The notes under the pieces are model-generated. The model was not told where the DNA came from and did no database searches. It saw only the letters and a program-made list of their open reading frames with translations. From Firmicutes bacterium UBA3738 (GTDB lineage Bacteria > Bacillota > Clostridia > Peptostreptococcales > Anaerovoracaceae): a stretch of 27,197 nt of DNA. The stretch spans positions 1 through 27,197 of the forward strand of contig DFGY01000031.1 in NCBI GenBank assembly GCA_002372505.1, written 5' to 3'. Positions 13,621 through 21,266 of the stretch are shown here, piece after piece. How positions within the stretch are numbered: the first letter of the stretch is position 1; each line of letters starts with the position of its first letter. The translations under genes were made by a program, and so were the position numbers.

Positions 13621-15134
13621 ACACTCAAAGATATAAAATAGAAGATTATTATAACCTGCTTAAGGATGCCGGCATCGTTTCTGATTATAACCTAGGTGAA
13701 AGCGGCATGAGCAATGTGAATCACGTCACATTTGATTCCAATGATGTTAAATACGGAACCCTTTTCATTTGCAAGGGGGTCCACTTTAAGGCTGAGTATC
13801 TGGCAGACGCTCTTCAGAAGGGAGCCTTTGCCTACATTAGCGAGAAAAAATATGAGGAAGCCGATGCTCCCTTTATTATAGTTAACGACATGAGGTCGGC
13901 CATGGCTCTCATCGCCAATAAATTCTATAACGAAGTGTGGCGCAGTATCGACATGATCGGTCTCACGGGAACGAAGGGCAAGTCCACAACTGCTTATTAT
14001 CTTAAATACATTCTCGACGATTATTCGAAGATGGCAGGGGAGCCGGAGACGGCTATACTCTCCAGCATTGATACCTATGACGGCGTAAAAAGATTCGAGT
14101 CCCATCTCACAACACCTGAGGCCATAGTGCTTCACGATCACATAAATAATGCAGTTAAAAGCGATATAAAGCACCTGGTAATGGAGGTGTCCAGCCAGGC
14201 TCTTAAATATCAGAGGACACAAGGCATCGTCTACAATGTGGGAGCCTTCCTCAATCTTGGTGAAGACCACATTAGCGCAATTGAGCACCCAACTTTTGAG
14301 GACTATGCAGCCAGCAAGCTTATTCTCGCAGGCCAGAGCAAGGTGTGCGTGGTAAATGCCGATGACGAAAAGTTTTCCGCTGATGTAATTGAAAGAGCCA
14401 AGGCGTCGGACTCTTGCGAAAGAATCATCACATTCGGAATGGAAAAGGACGCTGACATTACGGCCTATGACATTAAGCCGGGAAGAGGCGGAATAAAGTT
14501 TAAGGCGAAGAGCGAAGCCTTTGATGAAGAGTTTGAAATCGGACTTACGGGACTCTTTAACGTGAGCAACGCTCTAGCGGCAATTGCCATTTGCTACGTA
14601 GAGAACATTCCCATGCCCTGTATTAAGAGTGGCCTTAAGAAGGCGAGAGTCAGCGGCCGAATGGAAGTCTTCCATGATGAAAGCGGGGACATTACCGTAA
14701 TAGTTGACTACGCTCACAACCGCATGAGCATGGAGGCCCTTTTCGACTCTACGAAGAAGGAGTATCCCGACAGCAAAATTACAATTGTCTTTGGATGCCC
14801 GGGTACCAAGGCCACCAGCAGGAGAAAGATTCTCGGGGAAATCGCCGGTAAATATGCCGATATGAGTTATCTCACGGAAGAGGACCCCGGCGAGGAAGAC
14901 GTACACGAAATCAGCAAGGAGATTGCCGTCCACGTTGCCGCCCAGGGTGGTAAGTATGAAATAATCGACGACCGTGGCGAGGCCATAAACAAGGCTATAA
15001 AGGACGCGAAAAAAGAAAAGACCGTAGTCCTGGTAACTGCCAAGGGCAGAGAGACCAGGCAGAAGAGAGGTCTTGAGTATATCGATGTAATCTCCGATGT
15101 GGAATACGTAAAAGAAGCTCTTAAGAATCTCTAA
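13617..15134 (+). CDS. murE: MurE-type Mur ligase (UDP-MurNAc-tripeptide synthetase), amino-acid specificity uncertain
   Basis: This ATP-dependent ligase adds the third residue to the peptidoglycan stem peptide in the cytoplasm. The 505-aa protein has an N-terminal UDP-substrate domain, the ATP loop GLTGTKGKST (115-124), TTPE, the MurE-like EVSSQALKYQR, GLFNVSNALAA, and a C-terminal domain with VDYAHN and FGCPGTK. The specificity loop reads EDPG at 422-425, where meso-diaminopimelate enzymes have DNPR. The key Asn and Arg are therefore absent, and L-lysine, ornithine or another residue is more likely than DAP (family knowledge plus inference). A paralog with a different role is possible. It is coupled to the DUF975 gene upstream and overlaps the rluA-like gene tail to tail. 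Confidence 0.88.
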   Translation: MNTQRYKIEDYYNLLKDAGIVSDYNLGESGMSNVNHVTFDSNDVKYGTLFICKGVHFKAEYLADALQKGAFAYISEKKYEEADAPFIIVNDMRSAMALIANKFYNEVWRSIDMIGLTGTKGKSTTAYYLKYILDDYSKMAGEPETAILSSIDTYDGVKRFESHLTTPEAIVLHDHINNAVKSDIKHLVMEVSSQALKYQRTQGIVYNVGAFLNLGEDHISAIEHPTFEDYAASKLILAGQSKVCVVNADDEKFSADVIERAKASDSCERIITFGMEKDADITAYDIKPGRGGIKFKAKSEAFDEEFEIGLTGLFNVSNALAAIAICYVENIPMPCIKSGLKKARVSGRMEVFHDESGDITVIVDYAHNRMSMEALFDSTKKEYPDSKITIVFGCPGTKATSRRKILGEIAGKYADMSYLTEEDPGEEDVHEISKEIAVHVAAQGGKYEIIDDRGEAINKAIKDAKKEKTVVLVTAKGRETRQKRGLEYIDVISDVEYVKEALKNL

Positions 15135-16054
15135 GAAGATTCTCCGAGCTTGTTGAGTAGCATTTCCATATCCTCCGGCAAGGGGGCTTCCAGCTTAAGA
15201 AGCTCTTTGCTGTGAGGATGTTTAAAGGACAGGTAGGCTGCGTGAAGAGCCTGCCTTTTTATTAACTCGTCGCACTGGCCGCCGTAGAATTCGTCGCCTA
15301 CAAGGGTGTGGCCAATGTGCTTCATGTGGACTCTGATCTGGTGGGTGCGGCCGGTTAAAAGGCGAAGTCTCACAAGGCTGTAGCCATCTTCGCAGTATTC
15401 GTTTCCTTCGAAGCGCTCCAATACTTTGTACTCTGTCTGGGAAGGCTTGCCGTCAGGCACGACGCCACGGAAGGGTTTTTCCGGGTCCGGCTTTCCTATT
15501 GGTGCGTCGATTATTCCTTCGTCTTCTGCAACCTTTCCGAAGACAACGGCCACATATTCCTTGCGCACTTCACCAAGCTTTTGCTGAACAGTATAGTCGT
15601 TCTGAGTGTATGCATTCTTAGCTACCAAAAGGACGCCGGAGGTGTCCATGTCCAGGCGGTTTATGAATCTTATTTTAAATGGCCTGCCATTATCGTACAT
15701 GTATTTGGATATGCCGTTGGCTATGGTGGCATCTTCAAAGCCGTAGGTAGGGTGGACCACGTAGCCGGCAGGCTTGTTTATGGCGAGAATGTCATCGTCT
15801 TCAAGCAGCACGTCAAAGGGCACATCCTCAGGAGGAAAGTAGCTTACTTCTTCAGGCATCTTTATTTTTATTTCGTCTCCTGCCATAGGGACGATGTAGC
15901 TTTCCACCGGCTTGCCGTTTAGGAGCACCAGCTTTTCCCGCTTTATTTTCCCCCGCAGCCTTGAGGATAAATTAAAGTGACGCCTTATGTGAGTATACAC
16001 AGGCGTGCACTGAAGTTCATCTTCTTCTGTAACGATGTAAATTAGGTCGCTCAT
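15131..16054 (-). CDS. RluA/RluD-family RNA pseudouridine synthase
   Basis: This enzyme converts uridine to pseudouridine in rRNA or tRNA. The 307-aa protein carries an S4-like RNA-binding region (residues ~20-70: 'LSSRLRGKIKREKLVLLNGKPV') and then the catalytic domain. The domain shows 'ILAINKPAGYVVHP' and the active-site loop INRLDMDTSG with catalytic Asp135. The usual His two residues before the Leu is Asn, as in many Firmicute members. 'LLTGRTHQIRVHMKHIGH' follows. The target site cannot be assigned. The start is supported by GGAGA upstream. It is last in the pepF-nadK-rluA minus-strand unit, 17 bp after nadK, and its 3' end overlaps murE by 4 bp. Confidence 0.9.
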   Translation of the reverse strand: MSDLIYIVTEEDELQCTPVYTHIRRHFNLSSRLRGKIKREKLVLLNGKPVESYIVPMAGDEIKIKMPEEVSYFPPEDVPFDVLLEDDDILAINKPAGYVVHPTYGFEDATIANGISKYMYDNGRPFKIRFINRLDMDTSGVLLVAKNAYTQNDYTVQQKLGEVRKEYVAVVFGKVAEDEGIIDAPIGKPDPEKPFRGVVPDGKPSQTEYKVLERFEGNEYCEDGYSLVRLRLLTGRTHQIRVHMKHIGHTLVGDEFYGGQCDELIKRQALHAAYLSFKHPHSKELLKLEAPLPEDMEMLLNKLGESS

Positions 16055-16071
16055 TTAAGTCATTCTCCATT

Positions 16072-16878
16072 TTAAAGGAACTTGGTCTTAACCTTGTTCC
16101 AGAAGTCGTAGCTTTCAAAACGTATCAGCTTTATTATCTTGTCGGAAAAGCCTACGGTAATTCTCTTCAGATTGTGGTAAAGGGTTTCTTTACCGTCTGT
16201 GAGTATGTAGGTGGAATCGTTTCTTGTGTACTCGGGAACAATTCCCAAGGTCAGGTCGCTGGGAAGCAGGACGCTGGAGGTAAAGGAACGATAGGCCGTA
16301 GTGTTCATGGGCGCAATTGGTGTCACCTGGAGCAGGTTTAATCTCGGGTCTACAATGCTGCCTCCCACAGAGTAGTTGTATGCCGTACTTCCCGCCGGGG
16401 AAGCTATGAGTATGCCGTCTCCTGAAAAGCGCTCGATGAATGAGTCGCCGATGGAGATGTTCAGGTGAGTGGAGTAGGAAAGAGATCCACGTATAACTAC
16501 TTCGTTAAGTCCTGTGTGAATCACTTCGCTGTCATCTGCCGTTGTGACCTTCGCCTGGACCGTGACCAGCTCCTGAGTGGAGTAATGTCCTTCTTTGTAA
16601 TTGAATATGAATTCGTCCAGCTCTTCCGGATGAAACTCCTGGAAGAAACCCAGATGCCCCGTGTTTATTCCCACAATGGGCATGGTGGGAAAGTCGTACT
16701 GGTGAATGGCGTCCAGGGTGGCGCCGTCACCACCGATGCTGACCAAAAGCTCGGCCCTGTCCGTGAACTCTTCAGTTACTTCAAAGCCGCTTGTAATGAG
16801 CTTGGCCTTTAGCAGCTCAGCCGTTTCCAGGGATGTAGGCATCCCGTTTGTTCTTATGCAGACTAGTCTATGTTCCAT
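16072..16878 (-). CDS. nadK: NAD kinase
   Basis: This enzyme phosphorylates NAD to NADP (ATP or polyphosphate donor) in the cytoplasm. The 268-aa protein has the diagnostic GGDG motif (49-52, catalytic Asp51) in 'LLVSIGGDGATLDA', the Asn125-Glu126 pair in 'GLNEVVIRG', and the conserved 'DGILIASPAGSTAYNYSVGG'. Length and motifs fit bacterial NadK. The start ATG follows AAAGAGGTC. It sits 13 bp downstream of pepF and 17 bp upstream of the pseudouridine synthase, so one transcript is likely. Confidence 0.94.
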   Translation of the reverse strand: MEHRLVCIRTNGMPTSLETAELLKAKLITSGFEVTEEFTDRAELLVSIGGDGATLDAIHQYDFPTMPIVGINTGHLGFFQEFHPEELDEFIFNYKEGHYSTQELVTVQAKVTTADDSEVIHTGLNEVVIRGSLSYSTHLNISIGDSFIERFSGDGILIASPAGSTAYNYSVGGSIVDPRLNLLQVTPIAPMNTTAYRSFTSSVLLPSDLTLGIVPEYTRNDSTYILTDGKETLYHNLKRITVGFSDKIIKLIRFESYDFWNKVKTKFL

Positions 16879-16891
16879 AATTATGACCTCT

Positions 16892-18679
16892 TTATTTAGT
16901 TAGCTCTTCCAGTTCGTCAACAAGCCCGGCAAATACCTTCATGGCATCTTTAATGGGCTCCGGCTTTGACATATCCACGCCGGCAATTTTTAATAGCTCT
17001 ATTGGATGATTGCTGTCGCCGGTCTTAAGGAATTCTATGTAATCCATTGATCCTTTTTCAAGAATTATGTCGGATATAGCCGCTGCGGCTGAGTATCCCG
17101 TGGCGTATTTGTAAACGTAAAATGCGCTGTAGAAGTGGGGGATACGGGCCCATTCATATTTGATGATGTCGTCGTGAGAAAGAGCCGGTCCGAAATATCT
17201 TGAGTTAAGCTCGTCGTACTTTTCGCAGAGGAAGTCGGCAGTCAGAGTGCCGCCTGCCTCGATTTCCTTGTGAGTCATATCCTCGAACTCGGCAAACATG
17301 GTCTGTCTGAAGAGGGTGGTCCTGAAGTCTTCTATGTGCTTTGCCACCAGATACTTTTTCATTTCCGGGTCCGTCTCGGTTTTTATGAGATGCTTCATAA
17401 GGAGATTTTCGTTTACCGTCGAAGCAACCTCGGCTGTAAATATGGAATGAGAGCCGTAGATGAATGGCTGATTGTTTCTCGTGTACCATGAATGCATGGA
17501 GTGCCCCATTTCGTGAATGATGGTAAAGACATCGTTTAAGGTGTCCGTGTAATTAAGAAGGATGTAAGGCTTACTGTCGTAGCTGCCGAAGCTGTAGGCT
17601 CCGCTGGTCTTTCCTTCGTTTTCATATACGTCTATCCAGCCGCCCTTAAAGCCTGCATTCATTGCTTCAAGGTATTCCTCGCCCATGGGAGCGAGGGCTT
17701 CGTTAATCATTTGGAGAGCATCCTCGTAAGGGATTTTTCTTTCCGGCACGTCGATTAAGGGAGCGTATATGTCGTACATTTTAAGTTCGTCCACTCCGAG
17801 AAGTTTTTTCCTTAGCTCCATATATCTGTGGAGTACCGGCAGACTGTCATTTACCGTAGCTACCAGATTGTCGTAAACCTCGCCCTCCACGTTGTCGCCG
17901 GAAAGGGAAGCAGCTCTTGCTGATTCATATTTTCTTATGCGTGCACCTATTACATCTGTCTTGGTGTTGTAGTTATAGTTTATGGCAATGGTGTTAATAA
18001 GATCTGAGAATGCCTTGTACATTGATTCGTATGCGGCCTTTCTCACTTCACGGTTTTTGCTCTGCATGAAGGTTATGTAGTTTCCGTGCGTAAGATCTAC
18101 TTCCTCGCCATCTTCGTTTTTTATTTTTCCGAATTTCATGTCCGCATTGTTAAGCATGGTAAATACATCGCTTGTTGCCTGAAGTGCTTCGGAGAGCTGG
18201 GCGATGATATTTTCTTCCGCCGCTGTGAGGACGTGAGCCTTTTCACGGAAGGTGTCCTTTATCATGAATGAATATATTTCAAGACCGGGAGTGCTGCCCA
18301 CCATTCCCATTATTTCTTCCTCGTCGGAGGATAGTAGCTCCGGCACGAAGAAGGAAGATTCGGCCTGAATTTTTGCCATTGCTGCCATGGCCTTATCCGT
18401 CATGGACTGGTATTCGCTGATGCGGTTATCCTCGTCTCTCTTCATGCGGGAATAGACAAAGGCCTTCTCCAGCTTCTGCCACATTTTATCTCTGAGGGTG
18501 AGGGCGGAGAGAAGGTTCTCGCCGCTGCTTGTAAGCTTGCCGGAAAAGGCTGCAAATTCTTCCGAAAGCTTTAGCGCTTCCTCAATGTCGGCTTCCCACT
18601 TTTCTGCCGAACTGTACATGTCTTCAATATCCCATTTATATTTATCAGGTATTTCATTTCTCTGTTTAATGTTGCTCAT
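16892..18679 (-). CDS. pepF: Oligoendopeptidase F (M3 family zinc metallopeptidase)
   Basis: This cytoplasmic zinc peptidase degrades oligopeptides, useful in an amino-acid-fermenting anaerobe. The 595-aa protein matches the usual ~600-aa length. The zinc motif HEMGHS places His389, Glu390 and His393. The C-terminal catalytic-domain signatures 'FRQTMFAEFEDM' and 'HFYSAFYVYKYATGYSAA' are present, and the N-terminal helical domain contains 'YSRMKRDEDNRISEYQSM'. The ribosome binding site CGGAGG lies 8-9 nt before the ATG. It is the first gene of the minus-strand unit and has a good promoter just upstream. Confidence 0.95.
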   Translation of the reverse strand: MSNIKQRNEIPDKYKWDIEDMYSSAEKWEADIEEALKLSEEFAAFSGKLTSSGENLLSALTLRDKMWQKLEKAFVYSRMKRDEDNRISEYQSMTDKAMAAMAKIQAESSFFVPELLSSDEEEIMGMVGSTPGLEIYSFMIKDTFREKAHVLTAAEENIIAQLSEALQATSDVFTMLNNADMKFGKIKNEDGEEVDLTHGNYITFMQSKNREVRKAAYESMYKAFSDLINTIAINYNYNTKTDVIGARIRKYESARAASLSGDNVEGEVYDNLVATVNDSLPVLHRYMELRKKLLGVDELKMYDIYAPLIDVPERKIPYEDALQMINEALAPMGEEYLEAMNAGFKGGWIDVYENEGKTSGAYSFGSYDSKPYILLNYTDTLNDVFTIIHEMGHSMHSWYTRNNQPFIYGSHSIFTAEVASTVNENLLMKHLIKTETDPEMKKYLVAKHIEDFRTTLFRQTMFAEFEDMTHKEIEAGGTLTADFLCEKYDELNSRYFGPALSHDDIIKYEWARIPHFYSAFYVYKYATGYSAAAAISDIILEKGSMDYIEFLKTGDSNHPIELLKIAGVDMSKPEPIKDAMKVFAGLVDELEELTK

Positions 18680-18732
18680 AAATTGTGCCTCCGATTATGC
18701 CTTCAATTATGTCTTATATTTTTTCCGTAAAC

Positions 18733-18761
18733 ATATTATCATGTAAGCATATCCATAGCAA
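18733..18761 (-). promoter_or_regulatory. Promoter of the pepF-nadK-rluA unit
   Basis: On the minus strand TTGCTA (18761-18756), an exact 17-bp spacer and TAATAT (18738-18733) lie 54 bp before the pepF start. This promoter faces away from the murI promoter. Confidence 0.6.
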
Positions 18762-18783
18762 AGGCTTTTATATCCGGCGACAT

Positions 18784-18794
18784 TGTGGTAAAAT
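18784..18794 (+). promoter_or_regulatory. Extended -10 promoter of the murI operon
   Basis: TGTGGTAAAAT (18784-18794) has a TGG extension before TAAAAT, 36 bp upstream of the murI start. The -35 (TTTTAT or TTTATA around 18766) is weak. It is nearly identical to the fprA -10 element. Confidence 0.6.
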
Positions 18795-18830
18795 TTATTT
18801 GTATAAGTATGACATTTGGAAGGATAAAAA

Positions 18831-19640
18831 ATGGATAACAGACCTATAGGCGTTTTTGACTCAGGACTGGGTGGTCTTACATGTGTGCCTCACGTTCTGG
18901 CTCAGATGCCACAGGAAAAAATAATATATTTCGGAGACACGGCCAGGACGCCTTACGGCTCCAAGGCGGAGTCAACAGTAAAGAACTTTGCCAGGCAGAT
19001 AACGGGCTTTCTTGTTGACCAGGGAGTGAAGATGATAATCATCGCATGCAACACGGTGAGCTCCATATGCAGAGACGAACTCCAGGAGAGATTCCCGGAC
19101 ATTCCCGTAGTGGGAATAATTGAGCCGGCTGCCGAAAAGGTTGCTCACAGCTGCTCCTCTGAAAACAGAGTAGGAGTAATCGGAACAAAGGTAACCATAG
19201 GCAGCGGAATATATAAAGAAATGATAAGGGAAAAGCGGGACGACATCGAAGTCTTTGAAATGGCGACGCCGGCCTTCGTACCCTTAATAGAAGAAGGATT
19301 CACCAGAAGCGACATAATGGATTTGACCATACAGTATTATCTTGACGATTTCATTTTGGAAAACCGGATAGATACCCTGGTGCTGGGGTGCACCCATTAC
19401 CCCCTTATCAGAGACAGTATTACAAGACTATATCCGAACCTTCGCATTATAAATCCATCGGAAGAAATCGTTTCCAGCGTCAGCGATATTATAGGCGAAA
19501 AGGAAATGATGTCTGAGGAAGGCGGAGAGAACATATTCTACGCCAGCGACCTTTCGGAGAATTTTGTAAATATGATAGAGACCATTTGCAGTGAGACCCA
19601 GTCAAAAATGGAATTCAAGAATTTAGAGCTAGACTTGTAA
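18831..19640 (+). CDS. murI: Glutamate racemase
   Basis: This cofactor-independent enzyme makes D-glutamate for peptidoglycan. The 269-aa protein starts with the characteristic 'IGVFDSGLGGLT' (Asp10, Ser11). It has 'YFGDTARTPYGSK' and the two catalytic cysteines Cys73 (ACNTVSS) and Cys187 (LGCTHYPL). The ribosome binding site TTGGAAGGA precedes the ATG. It is the first gene of the long plus-strand run that ends in rpoD, under an extended -10 promoter divergent from pepF. Confidence 0.96.
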   Translation: MDNRPIGVFDSGLGGLTCVPHVLAQMPQEKIIYFGDTARTPYGSKAESTVKNFARQITGFLVDQGVKMIIIACNTVSSICRDELQERFPDIPVVGIIEPAAEKVAHSCSSENRVGVIGTKVTIGSGIYKEMIREKRDDIEVFEMATPAFVPLIEEGFTRSDIMDLTIQYYLDDFILENRIDTLVLGCTHYPLIRDSITRLYPNLRIINPSEEIVSSVSDIIGEKEMMSEEGGENIFYASDLSENFVNMIETICSETQSKMEFKNLELDL

Positions 19641-19658
19641 GAGAGGAGGGAGGAAGCA

Positions 19659-20255
19659 GTGAGACTGAATGAATTACTGGAGATACTCGGAATTGACGAA
19701 CCGGACGAATTTGAATACTTTGAGAATTTTGCAGATCTTGTGGAAAGCGATGAAGACATTCCCGAGGAGACACTTGCTGAGCTTTTCAACCACACAGACC
19801 CAGAAACTGTGTCTGAGATAATCGAGCAGTATTTCGATGATATTATGACGCCGCTTACCGAAGGCCATAGCGACATTTATGCATTGCTTGACACAATAAA
19901 GCACGTTCTCGTGGCTCTTATGCTGGAAGATGACGACGATTCTTCCGTGGCACGTTTCTGTGAAGAGCTGCATAAATTCCACGTGTGGTATTCCTTTGAG
20001 TCTGCTGTGGAGTGCTCCGATATAACAGGGGAGGACTCGAAGGTGCTGCCTCTTCGTGACGCCATTACGGTAATGAGGATGGAGAAGCTTGAAAACGAAG
20101 AGCGTACGTACGACTTCAGCGATGCACTTGACTATGAGATAGACGATTATGTGTTGGACCTTGCAGGTGAGTCAAGAGACAGACGGATGGAAGATGTCAG
20201 TGAAGACTTTATGGACAATGGCTATGTATACGACGATGAAATGAAAATGGAATAA
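19659..20255 (+). CDS. Acidic hypothetical protein
   Basis: This 198-aa protein begins with GTG, supported by a very strong GAGGAGGGAGGA. It is highly acidic throughout (runs such as LEDDDD and DEMKME at the end) and predicted mostly helical, with no membrane segment or signal peptide. 'ELLEILGIDEPDEFEYFENFADLVE' and 'PEETLAELFNHTDPETVSEIIEQYFDDI' look like helical repeats. 'LHKFHVWYSFESAVECS' is the only aromatic-rich part. I do not recognise a family. It lies 18 bp after murI and 20 bp before the MBL-fold gene, so it is co-transcribed. Its consistent reading frame and strong ribosome binding site make it a real gene. Confidence 0.8.
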   Translation: MRLNELLEILGIDEPDEFEYFENFADLVESDEDIPEETLAELFNHTDPETVSEIIEQYFDDIMTPLTEGHSDIYALLDTIKHVLVALMLEDDDDSSVARFCEELHKFHVWYSFESAVECSDITGEDSKVLPLRDAITVMRMEKLENEERTYDFSDALDYEIDDYVLDLAGESRDRRMEDVSEDFMDNGYVYDDEMKME

Positions 20256-20275
20256 GAACGGAATAAGAGGAGCTA

Positions 20276-21247
20276 ATGACAGAAAAGGATTACAGCAGAC
20301 TTGATGAAGAGTTTAACGTTGATTTCCCGGGGGCAGACAGACATGATTATCCTGAGGGGATATACTGTGTCACGGAAGGCCAAAAGGGAGGAGAGGCCAC
20401 GCTGATAACCTGCGGGGAGAAGACCGTGCTTTACGATTGCGGTCAACAGTATGCAGCAGATGAAACAATAGAGCAGATAAAGGAAAAGCTTGGGGGCAGG
20501 TCCCTTGACTATATTCTTGTATCTCATACCCACTACGATCACATAGGGGCTCTGCCCCAGATAAGACAGGCCTTTCCGGATGTTAAGACTGTCGGTTCAG
20601 CATATGGTCAGTATGTCTTTACCAGACCCGGAGCTCTCAAGGTAATAAAAGAACTTTGCATTTCTGCTGCAAAATTCTACAGCAATGTGGATGAGAAGGA
20701 TATTACAACTGACGGAATGGCCATAGACATAGTCCTTGCCGATGGAGAAAAACTGGATATCGGCGGCGGAATGTATTTTGTTGCTCTTGAAACGAAGGGT
20801 CATACGGACTGTGCCATGACCTATGTTTTGGAGCCGCAGAAAATAATGTTTTCCAGTGAGAGCACGGGGATCTGCGTTGCTCCAGGGAATTCTAATCTGG
20901 CTATTCTCAAAAGCTACGATGACTCTATGGCGTCTCTTAAGAAGTGCAGAGAGTATGGAGCTAAGCGGATTATTTCTCCTCATTACGGAATTATGCCCGA
21001 ATACTACAATGAAGAATTCTGGGATGAATTCATAAGGGCAGCCGAGGAAGAAAAGGAATACGTGGTAGGCATGTGGAACGACGGACTGTCTCCCGAGGAA
21101 ATGCTTGCAAAGGCTTCAAAGGAGCTGTACAGCGAAGCCAGAAGAGAGGAGCAGCCTTACGAAGCATTCGTTGCAAACTGCAAAGCCCTTTTTAAAGTAT
21201 ACGAGAAGTATGCAGATGAAGATAAAAAATATAAAGATAATAATTAG
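20276..21247 (+). CDS. MBL-fold (metallo-beta-lactamase superfamily) hydrolase
   Basis: This 323-aa putative metal-dependent hydrolase has the metal motif H84xH86xD88H89 in 'VSHTHYDHIGALP', H176 in 'KGHTDCA', and H236 in 'ISPHYG'. The position that normally holds a bridging Asp ('SGDT') reads Glu195 in 'FSSESTG', a conservative change seen in some subfamilies. An N-terminal extension of ~35 residues and a C-terminal helical tail (residues ~245-323) flank the core. The substrate is unknown; glyoxalase-II-like or thioester hydrolysis are family possibilities. AAGAGGAG precedes the ATG by 5 nt. It is in the murI-rpoD run. Confidence 0.87.
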   Translation: MTEKDYSRLDEEFNVDFPGADRHDYPEGIYCVTEGQKGGEATLITCGEKTVLYDCGQQYAADETIEQIKEKLGGRSLDYILVSHTHYDHIGALPQIRQAFPDVKTVGSAYGQYVFTRPGALKVIKELCISAAKFYSNVDEKDITTDGMAIDIVLADGEKLDIGGGMYFVALETKGHTDCAMTYVLEPQKIMFSSESTGICVAPGNSNLAILKSYDDSMASLKKCREYGAKRIISPHYGIMPEYYNEEFWDEFIRAAEEEKEYVVGMWNDGLSPEEMLAKASKELYSEARREEQPYEAFVANCKALFKVYEKYADEDKKYKDNN

Positions 21248-21266
21248 AGAATAGGAAGAAAGAAAT

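Noticed and set aside
13692..14288. 198-aa antisense ORF inside murE
   Set aside because: It lies opposite the conserved Mur ligase motifs and has no ribosome binding site or recognisable domain.
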